DNA of 64,000 nt, taken from NCBI GenBank assembly GCA_963575745.1, contig CAUYUJ010011226.1, positions 271,006-335,005 of the forward strand, given 5' to 3'. A program made the position numbers and the translations under genes. This document shows, piece after piece, positions 53,512 to 61,620 of this stretch. Below the pieces are notes generated by a model that was given only the letters and a program-made list of their open reading frames with translations, made no database searches and was not told the DNA's origin. Position 1 is the stretch's first letter. The number at the start of each line of letters is the position of its first letter. This DNA comes from Prorocentrum cordatum. Its lineage: Eukaryota > Sar > Dinophyceae > Prorocentrales > Prorocentraceae.

Positions 53512-54590
53512 CGTCGTGGTCGTCGTCGTCGTGGTGAGCCCGCTGTCTGTCCATCGTGGGGTCGGGTTGCCGCGGGTCGGTGTGTGTGCATCGCCAGCGT
53601 TGCCACTGGCCAGGCCGACGGTCCGCCGCTTGCCGGGGCCCCGTCTGCCGTCCTTTAAGACGCGCGTGTTCCACTGGCCCAGGTTCTTCTGCAGGCTTCG
53701 AATGAAAGCCTCCCTCGACGAGGCCCCCGGGGCGTCCCCGCAAGTTTTCGGAGCCTGTGGAACTGCTCGGTGGTCATCGGGGCCATTCCGAAGCCCCCCA
53801 GAAGTCATTGGAGACTTTCGGGTGCCCTCCAATCCCCCCGCGCCTTGTTTCCGCACCAGTCCCCGCTCGTATCCACCTGCCCCCACTTCTCACCGTTCTT
53901 TCCCTGTCTTCTCGACTCTTTCAAATTATCTTCATGTTCCTGTCGTTCTTACTCCATTGTGCTGTTTCTCAGTTCTTCGCATTCCGCCCACTCCTCCCCG
54001 GGCCACCCCATTCCACCCCAACGATCTCCACCCCTCCCCGCTCGCATTCCGCATTTCTCCCAAATTATTCCAAGTCCATCCTCCAAATTCCTCCGTGCGC
54101 CCCCCGCTCCTCCGCGCTCCTCCCGATTTCTCGTCTCCACTCCTTGCCGCTCCTTCTCCTGAGACCCTACTCTTGTCCACTCCATCCCAATCCACTCCAC
54201 ATCCCCGCACTCCTTTCGACACGGTTGCAGTTGTCACTATCCTTCCGCCCCGCTCTCCCCCCGCTTCTCTTCAGGGTTCCACGAAATTTGTTTCTGACAC
54301 CAGTTCGCTGCTGTACGTCCCCCCGTGGGGGTATCCACGACATGTTATTTCAAGGGGGTGGTACGTGGCGCTGTTTATGGCGCGACCCATGGCGACACTT
54401 ATTGTTTACCTCTGTTGGAGGTGGCTGGCGCAAGCCATGGCGCAAGCTGAATCGCCACTCACAGCGCAAATAATCGTCCTCCCTCCTTCTTGCCCCTCCC
54501 CTCCCTTCCTCCGACCCCTTCGTCCTCATTCTCCCCCGTTATCTGTTACCTTTCGCTTTCAAAAGCTTCGCCAACTACGCGTGGCAGGGA
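53512..54590. other. Intergenic; C/T-rich, no gene
   Basis: A long open frame at 53516-54679 (+) is Pro/Ser-rich and lies over C/T-rich DNA; several frames are open together, and I see no domain. 54350-54440 repeats TGGCGC/ATGGCGC words. Not called as a gene. Confidence 0.4.
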
Positions 54591-54592
54591 AA

Positions 54593-54715
54593 GAAATATA
54601 CCCCCCAAAGGTCGAGTATCCAGGGTTCGGGATATGCATGTTGAATGACACGCGAGCAGGTAAGAACGAACAATCTTAACATGAGTGTTGTTGTTGTGGA
54701 GTACTCATTTCTAAC
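54593..54715 (+). repeat. Dispersed repeat R1a copy
   Basis: CCCCCCAAAGGTCGAGTATC, GGGATATGCATGTTGAATGA, CACGCGAGCAGGTAAGAACG and TTGTTGTTGT. Same family as 21745-21875 and 51372-51500. Confidence 0.7.
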
Positions 54716-54789
54716 GGATAACTAATTGATCTCCGGAAACGGTTCCGGGCGCTCTCGCCTCGACGCCGGCTACATGTTCTCTGAAAGCG

Positions 54790-55400
54790 AGGCTCCCGCT
54801 CGAGCGTTGGCTTGACCCTAAAAGTGCGCCCTTGGAGGCCCAGCTCCAACGACAACGGCTCCCGCGCGATACTTCCTCACAGTTTACCCCGAGACACCCT
54901 GGCCAGAGAGGCTTCCGAACTCACGAACGGCGCTCTCGCTCGAGAGGTCCTCGCAATTCAATCAAGTTGGCGGAGGCCCAACCACGACGACAAGGGCTCC
55001 TGCTCGATACTTCCTCACGATTTACTCCGAGAGCCTCTGGCCAGGAAGACTCCTGAACGCAGTAACGGCGCTCTCGCTCGACTGTCTCGTGGCTCAATCA
55101 AATTATAATGGAAACCCAACTACAACGACACGTGCTCCCGTTCGATACTTCATCAAGATGTATTCGCAAAGGCGCTTGCCAGGGAGGCTCCCGAACTCAA
55201 GAGTGGCGCTCTCGCTCGAGACTTTCTTGCAATTCAGGCAAATCGGTGGAGGCCCAGACACGGCGACAAGGGTTCCCGTTCGATATGTCTGCATATTTGT
55301 TCCAAGAGCCCCTGGCCAGAGGAGCCCCCGAACTCAGGAACGGTGCTCTCGTTCGAGACTTCTTCGCACTTCAATCAGTGGCCGACAGGGAAGATATTCC
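54790..55400. repeat. 138-bp tandem repeat, 4-4.5 units
   Basis: GGCGCTCTCGCTCGA landmarks at 54929, 55067, 55205 and (GGTGCTCTCGTTCGA) 55342. Units include CGATACTTCCTCACGATTTA, CTCTGGCCAGGAAG and AGGCCCA.CNACGACAAGGG. The 'ATACTTCCTCAC' piece is the reverse of the GGAAGTAT module. Confidence 0.9.
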
Positions 55401-55570
55401 CCAGTGCAAGACACGCGTGCCAGTAAGAGCGGACAGTCTTATCATGACTGTTGTTGCTGTTGCGCTCTCATTTCTGCGTAATGACTGTTATTGATTCCCC
55501 CGTCTGGCGCGCATGGCCTATTTTTCATGCAAAGTTCCCCCCTGGGTCTCGCAGTATTTTTGGAGGGGAG
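55385..55570 (+). repeat. Dispersed repeat R1a-R1b copy
   Basis: CAAGACACGCGTGCCAGTAA, GACAGTCTTATCATGACTGT, TTGTTGCTGTTG then CCCCGTCTGGCGCGCATGG. Diverged copy in the same order as 51372-51625. Confidence 0.6.
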
Positions 55571-55674
55571 ATTCTACCAGAGAAACCACTCTGCTGAACT
55601 TGAAATCGTCATCTCCACTGCTCGCGCAAACATCCCACCCACCCACCCGCAACTTGGTTTGCAAAACCTCTTGA

Positions 55675-55741
55675 GACCGACTACGACGACACCGACGACA
55701 ACGACTACGACGACACCGACGACGTCTCCGACGACTTCGAC

Positions 55742-55779
<38 letters not shown>

Positions 55780-56195
55780 CAACGAAGACGACGACGAGGG
55801 AGGAGGAAGGACGACGACGGCGACAACGACGACAGCGACGACAACGACGAGGGAGGAGGGAGGACGGCGACGACGCGAACGACGAAAAAGGAGGAAGGAC
55901 GGCGACGCCGACGACGACAACGACGAGGGAGGAGGGAAGACGACGACGACAACGACGACGACGACGACGGCGACGAAATAGGAGGGACGACGACGAGACG
56001 CCGACGACGGACGACGACGACGACGAGGGAGGAGGAGGAAGGACGACCACGGCGACAACGACGACGGAAACGACCACGACGCCAAAGAGGACGACGACGA
56101 CGAACACGAGGAAACACAGAGGACGACGTAGACGACGACGATGACGCGGGAGGAGGGAGGACGGACGACGACGACGACGACGACGACGCAAGAGC
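55675..56195. repeat. (GAC)n/(GACGAGGGAGGAGG) tract
   Basis: About 500 bp of GAC/CGA triplets interleaved with GAGGGAGGAGGGAGGAC words spaced roughly every 70 bp. Frames of up to 287 codons on either strand are homopolymeric. Confidence 0.95.
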
Positions 56196-56204
56196 GCGCG
56201 CGCA

Positions 56205-56670
56205 CGCTTTTGTTGAAAATCCGTGTTGCGAAACCTTGGGTGTAGGTTTTTGGACACACGATTGCGAAATCCTTCCGAAACCGATGGGTTTTGAAGGATT
56301 TCGGCATACGCGCGCGACGACGCGCGCGTCTGCACTTCGTCTCATTTTTTGCACAAGATTCTCGCGACGGCACACACGCAAGGGCGTTCGACAGATTTGG
56401 ACACGCGCGCGCGCGAAGTCCGTTTAATAGCATTTTGTGAAAATCTTGAAGAACCGATGGTTTTCTTAAGATTTCGCAAGAGCTCGCGCGGATTTTTTTC
56501 AGCAAATCAGTGTTGCGAAACCCTATGTTGTAATATGTTTTTTTGCAAATTCGATTGCGAAATTATTCCGGCACCAAAGGTTTTTGAAGGACTTCGGCAT
56601 GCGCACGCGACGAGGCGCGCGTGCGCACTTCGTCCAATTGTTTGCAAGGGATTCGTGAAAAAGTGTTATG
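56205..56670. repeat. Tandem duplication, period about 290 bp
   Basis: 56215-56375 and 56505-56665 share TGTTGCGAAACC, CGATTGCGAAAT, GGTTTTTGAAGGACTTCGGC (first copy GGGTTTTGAAGGATTTCGGC), the GCGCGCG-rich block and GCACTTCGTC. A partial third copy (AAAATCTTGAAGAACCGATG) is at 56440-56485. No gene. Confidence 0.75.
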
Positions 56671-56854
56671 CTAGGACAAAACATGTCACCGCATAGTGTT
56701 TTTTGTTTTTTAAAAAAGGGAACCTCACGGGGGGGATACCGGCCGGCCTGGGACAGTGCAAATTCATATTTAGGATGGACGTGTGCTCATAATCATTAAT
56801 GATTTACATACCCGAAAAGGGTACCTATAACGCCGAGGGGGGGTAGACCTTATT

Positions 56855-57067
56855 CCCCACATCCAAAGTGGGGTTCTTGTTTTCTCTGCACACCCCGCGC
56901 AGGAACACCCACCCCACCCCCTCTCCTCTTCTGCCTTCGCACACTCACTCACTCACTCATCATCATCACCACTCACTCACACTCACACTCACTCACACTC
57001 TCTCATCATCAACATCAGCATCATCACTCGCGCTCTCTCACACGCTCAGTCACTCACATACTCATCA

Positions 57068-57127
<60 letters not shown>

Positions 57128-57174
57128 TCCCCACATCCTAAGTGGGGTTCTTGTTCCCCACATCCTAAGTGGGG
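56855..57174 (+). repeat. Hairpin repeats CCCCAC-ATCCTAA-GTGGGG, three copies
   Basis: Copies at 56855-56873, 57129-57147 and 57156-57174, each followed by TTCTTGTT, and two of them by TTCTCTGC.CACCC.. CGCGCAGG. The related 25762-25781 copy has CCCCAT/ATGGGG arms. Confidence 0.75.
57063..57127. repeat. (CAT)n microsatellite
   Basis: About 21 CAT/ATC units. Preceded by CACTCA repeats (56940-57060). A second CAT/ATC run lies at 57403-57467 after CATCACCATCAG-type units (57255-57400). Confidence 0.97.
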
Positions 57175-57400
57175 TTCTTGTTTTCTCTGCGCACCCTCCG
57201 CGCAGGATCTCTCCTCCTCCTCCTCCCTCTCCTCTGCTCCTCTTTGCTTCCTCCTCCGCATCATCATCACCATCACCATCACTCCCCACTCATCATCATC
57301 ATCACCATCAGCATCACCATCACTCCCCACTCATCATCATCATCACCATCAGCATCACCATCACCATCGCACCATCACTCACCATCATCGGCATCGAACG

Positions 57401-57467
<67 letters not shown>

Positions 57468-57479
57468 CTACTCGCTGAC

Positions 57480-58915
57480 TTGAGGCCTGAATACGGAGGA
57501 AGTATCAGGCGGGAGCCTCGTCTGTGAGTGAATTGTGAGGAAGTCTCAGGCGGGAACCCCCTCCCTATGGGGCCCGCACTTCATGTTCGAATCCGAGCGG
57601 GTCATCCGCAACGTGCAACTGTCGTCACTTTTGGGCTCTTGAGACCCGAATATGGAGGAACTCTCGAGCGGGAGCCTCGTCTGTGAGTGAATTGCGAGGA
57701 AGTCTCAGGCGGGAGCCCCCTCCCTATGGGGCCCGCGCTTCATGTTCGAATCCGAGCGGGTCATCCGCAACGTGTAGCTGTCGTCACTTTTGGGCTCTTG
57801 AGGCCTGAATGTGAGGGAAGTATCAGGCGGGAGCCTCGTCTGTGAGTGAATTGTGAAGAAGTCTCTGGCGGGAGCCCCCTCCCTATGGGGCCACCACTTC
57901 ACGTTCGAATCCGAGCGGGTCATCCGCAACGTGCAACTGTCGTCACTTTTGGGGATTTGAGACCTGACTATGGAGGAAGTATCAGGCGGGAGCCTCGTCT
58001 GTGAGTGAATTGTGAGGAAGTCTCAGGCGGGAGCCCCCTCCCTAACGGGCCCGCACTTCATGTTCGAATCCGAGCTGGTCATCCGCAACGTGCAACTGTC
58101 GTCATTTTTGGGCTCTTGAGGCCTGAATATGGAGGAAGTCTCGAGCGGGAGCCTCGTCTGTGAGTGAATTGCGAGGAAGTCTCAGGCGGGAGCCCCCTCC
58201 CTATGGGGCCCGCGCTTCATGTTCGAATCCGAGCGGGTCATCCGCAACGTGTAGCTGTCGTCACTTTCGGGCTCTTGAGGCCTGAATATGAAGGAAGTAT
58301 CAGGCGGGAGCGGGAACCCCCTCCCTATGGGGCCCGCACTTCATGTTTGAATCCGAGCGGGTCATCCGCAACGTGTAGCTGTTGTCACCTTTGGGCTCTT
58401 GAGACCTGAATATAGAGGAAGTCTCGAGCGGGAGCCTCGTCTGTGAGTGAATTGTGAGGAAGTCTCAGGCGGGAGCGCCCTCCTTATGGGGCCCGCACTT
58501 CATGTTCGAATCCGAGCGGGTCATCCGCAACGTGTGACTGTCGTCACTTTTGGGCTCTTGAGGCCTGAATATGGAGGAAGTATCAGGCGGGAGCCTCGTC
58601 TGTGAGTGAATTGTGAGGAAGTCTCAGGCGGGAGCCCCCTCCCTAACGGGCCAGCACTTCATGTTCGAATCCGAGCGGGTCATCCGCAACGTGCAACTGT
58701 CGTCACTTTTGGGCTCTTGAGACCTGATATGGAGGAAGTCTCGAGCGGGAGCTCGTCTGTGAGTGAATTGTGAGGAAGTCTCAGGCGGGAACCCCCTCCC
58801 TATGGGGCCCGCGCTTCATGTTCGAATCCGAACGGGTCATCCGCAACGTGCAACTGTCGTCACTTTTGGGCTCTTGAGACCTGAATGTGGAGGAAGTCTC
58901 GAACGGGAGCCTACG
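57480..58915 (+). repeat. 159-bp satellite, about 9 units
   Basis: GAGGAAGTCTCAGGCGGG starts at 57537, 57696, 57855 (GAAGAAGTCTCTGGCGGG), 58014, 58173, then 58456, 58615 and 58772. Spacing is 159 bp, with one 157-bp unit and one unit shortened by about 35 bp between 58173 and 58456. Each unit holds GGAAGTATCAGGCGGGAGCC, TCGTCTGTGAGTGAATTGTG, CCCTCCCTATGGGGCCCGC, CTTCATGTTCGAATCCGAGC and GGTCATCCGCAACGTG. The TGTTCGAATCC word is close to the tRNA B box. No gene is called; short frames such as 58763-59299 start in the array. Confidence 0.95.
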
Positions 58916-59104
58916 GCCCAGCCCGAAGGTTTGCCCCGACGGCTTCGCGATCTAGCCGTCGGCAGACGCGCGCGCGCGCTGGCCGAGGCGGCGACGGCGC
59001 TGAGGAAAATGGATTTGCTTGCCCCGACGAGGGGGAAGGGGAGGTGCACATGGAGAAAAGGCAGGGGGATGAGGAGGGAAGGGGCATGGGGGAGGCCGAC
59101 GACG

Positions 59105-59216
59105 AGGAGGAGGTGGCGCGAGAGGAGGAGGAGAAGGAGGAGGAGGAGGAGGAGGAGGAGGAGGAGGAGGAGGAGGAGGAGAAAGAGGAGGAGAAAGAGG
59201 AGGAGGAAGAGAAATA
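59105..59216. repeat. (GAG)n purine tract
   Basis: GAGGAGGAGG run with GAGAAGG interruptions, purines on the plus strand. Confidence 0.95.
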
Positions 59217-59429
59217 GAAGGGGGAAGAGAGGGCAGTGCAGGGGGCGAAAGGAGAGGGTGTCCGCCAGGGGGAGGAGGAAAGAGCAAAGGGTAAGCTAAA
59301 CATATTCTCATGTGGGGTCATACCGTCGGAGTAATTTTGTTTTTGGAAAGGAGAATGAACCCAATCAGTGGATGGTTTGAAAATTTGGAATCGGGCCGTG
59401 GTGTCCCGTCGTTAGATAATGGGATAGAA

Positions 59430-59565
59430 AATGAAAGCAATAGTGAGATCGATGGTGATATCGATACTGGGATCGGTGGTGAGTTCGACAGCGTAATGGA
59501 TGATGTGATCGATTGTAATGTCGATAGTGGGATCGATAGTGAAGGCGATAGTAAGAGAACGTTTC
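59430..59565 (+). repeat. GATC-rich 12-bp array, second locus
   Basis: GATCGATGGTGATATCGATA type units. GTGTCCCGTCG stands just before it at 59401, as at the first locus (18491). Confidence 0.85.
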
Positions 59566-59574
59566 TTTATGTTC

Positions 59575-59720
59575 GGCGATGACGGGCGTCATGGGGGGGG
59601 GAAGGGGGGGGGATGACGTAACGCCCCCCCCCCCCCCGTGTGGCTCCGGCAGTGCAGCCGCGCCCGCGCGCGCGACGCGACGAGCGACGACCGACGAGAA
59701 GACGACGACGACGACGACGC
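59575..59720 (+). repeat. ATGACGTAACG/poly-C block, outer arm
   Basis: GATGACGGGCGTCATGGGGG then G-runs, GATGACGTAACGCCCCCC, GTGTGGCTCCGGCAGTGC and a GACGACGACG run. Its reverse complement is at 63590-63790 (GTTACGTCATGAGGGGGG, CCATGACGCCCGTCATG). A third related block is at 61540-61600 (GTGACGTCATCGACCCCC). Confidence 0.7.
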
Positions 59721-59734
59721 GCGAGCAGCGTGTA

Positions 59735-60015
59735 GGTGGCGATGTGCACTACTGCGCCTGTATACGCCGCAGCGCTCGCGTGCAACACAGCGCGCGCGCA
59801 TGTATACCACAGCGCCTGCGTACATCACAATGTTTGCGTACACTACAACGCCACTGTACATGTGCACACCGCACCTACCATGTGCAACGCAGCGCCTGTG
59901 TACACCACGGTGCTTGCGTGCACAGCAGCGCCTGGGCACGCCACAACGCGTGTCTACACCACAACATCCGCGTGCAACGCAGCGCTGTACACCACAATGC
60001 CTGCGTGCATAGGAC
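59735..60015 (+). repeat. About 24-bp GC-rich array, plus orientation
   Basis: Units such as ACCACAGCGCCTGCGTACAT and GTGCAACGCAGCGCCTGTGT. Starts with GTGTAGGTGGCGATG. The reverse-complement array is at 61262-61500, where GTAGGTGGCGATC is also at its outer edge. Confidence 0.8.
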
Positions 60016-60099
60016 AGGTCGAAGGAGCATGTACGTGAGAATCTGCTGCGGACAACTAGACGCCACGCCAGGAATGTGCTGATAATCGAATGCGACGTT

Positions 60100-60236
60100 C
60101 TTCCTTCCTCCTTCCTCCTCCACCTCCACCTCCACCTCCTCCTCCTCCTCCTCGTCCTCCCCCTCCTCCTCCTCCTCCTCCTCCTCCTCCTCGTCCTCCT
60201 CCTCCTCCTCCTCCTCCTCCTCCCCCTCCTCCTCCT
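60100..60236. repeat. (CTC)n pyrimidine tract
   Basis: CTCCTCCTCC run with CACCTCCACC, TCGTCC and CCCC interruptions. Confidence 0.95.
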
Positions 60237-60594
60237 TACCCCCTGTCGCGCGGATTGGTGCTACAGCGCACGTGCGCATCTCAGCGCGCGCCGCTGAATG
60301 GTCGATTGAATCGGTCCACATATTTTTCGGACGGCCAATTTACCTCGAGCTTCCTGGACGCAGGTGGGAGGAATTAAAGTGATGCGGGCGGACTCGGGCG
60401 GACTCGTAGGTTCCAGCAGCGCTCCGCTGTCCATAAGGATTATTTTCTATTGCGCGCGTTCCATTTTGTCAAAAGGATTTTGTTCCCTACATAGGCTCTG
60501 CCTAGAAGGGTTCTCGCTCTCTTAGCTTAAAGGGCCAGGCAGTGCTAACCGCCCTGGGCGGTTCCCCCAGTCCCCGCCCCGCGGTTCCCCCAGT

Positions 60595-61195
60595 CCCCTG
60601 AGAGCTTTAGCTTTATCTTTAGCTTAGCTGTAGCTTAGCTTCAGCTTAGCTTCAGCTTAGCTTTAGCTCAGCCTCAGCTTAGCTTTAGCTTAGCTTTAGC
60701 TTGGCTTTAGCTTAGCGGCACCTTAGCGTTAGCTTAGTTTTAGCTTAGCTTTAGCTTTAGCTTTAGCTTTAGCTTAGCTTTAGCTTTAGCTTAGCTTCAG
60801 CTTAGCTGCAGCTTAGCTTTAGCTTAGCTTTAGCTTAGCTGTACCTTAGCTTTAACTTGGCTTTAGCTGAGCTGCACCTTAGCTTTAGCTTAGCTTTAGC
60901 TTAGCTTTAGTTTTAGTTTTAGCTTAGCCTTTGCCGTAGCTTTAGCTTAGCTTTAGCTTAGCCTTCACCGTAGCTTTAGCTTAGATTTAGCTTATCTGCA
61001 CCTTAGCTTTAGCTCAGGTTTCGCTTCGCGGTAGCTTAGCCTTGGCTTGGCCTTAGCGTAGCCTAAGCTTAGCTTAAGCTTAGCTTCAGCTTTAGCTTAG
61101 CTTCATCTTAGCTTTAGCTTACCTTGAGCTTAGCTTAGCTTTCGCTTAGCTTTAGCTTAGCTTTAGCTTAGCTTTAGTTTAGTTTTAGCTTTAAT
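60595..61195. repeat. AGCTTTAGCTTA array (6/12-bp)
   Basis: About 600 bp of AGCTTT and AGCTTA hexamers, usually alternating to a 12-bp period, with CAGCTTAG and GCACCTTAG variants. AGCT sites occur every 6-12 bp. Lies in the middle of the nested inverted structure. Confidence 0.95.
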
Positions 61196-61261
61196 GTTCG
61201 TGCTAATGCTGCTTTCCTGGGGGCTCCCACTCCTAGGTAGGGTCGCACTGGGATTATTCTA

Positions 61262-61500
61262 ACATTCTATATGCAACAATGGTGCTGTGTTGCACACGGT
61301 TGCTGTGGTGCACACTGGCGCCGTGGTGCACACAGGCACTGCAATGCACGCAGGCATTGTGGTGTACACTGGTGTTGTGTCGCGCACGGCTGATGTGGTG
61401 TACGCAAGCGCTGCGGTGTGCACAACAGCTGTTGTGTCGCAGGCGCGGTGGCACAAAACTGACGCTGTGTTGCACGCGGCTGCTGATCGCCACCTACATG
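61262..61500 (-). repeat. About 24-bp GC-rich array, minus orientation
   Basis: Units such as GTGCACACTGGCGCCGTGGT and GTGTACACTGGTGTTGTGTC. Reverse complement of 59735-60015. Confidence 0.8.
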
Positions 61501-61620
61501 CTGGCGCTACCCGTCCTCCGTCATTCCTAGGCATTCCCATACGCCGCCGGCGCGACACGTGACGTCATCGACCCCCTCCACCCCCCCCCTAGCTGATTGC
61601 CGTCATCGGCCAGGATAAAA

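Noticed and set aside
53516-54679. 387-codon Pro/Ser-rich plus frame
   Set aside because: Lies over C/T-rich low-complexity DNA with overlapping open frames; no domain or motif recognised.
57580-58840. tRNA genes, from the TTCGAATCC word
   Set aside because: I could not build acceptor, D and anticodon arms around it in any unit.
57480-58915. CRISPR array
   Set aside because: Units are 159 bp and repeat over their whole length without unique spacers; no cas genes; eukaryotic context.
60595-61195. Interstitial telomere array
   Set aside because: Units are TTTAGC/TTAGCT without the G-run of TTTAGGG, and variants do not tend toward it.
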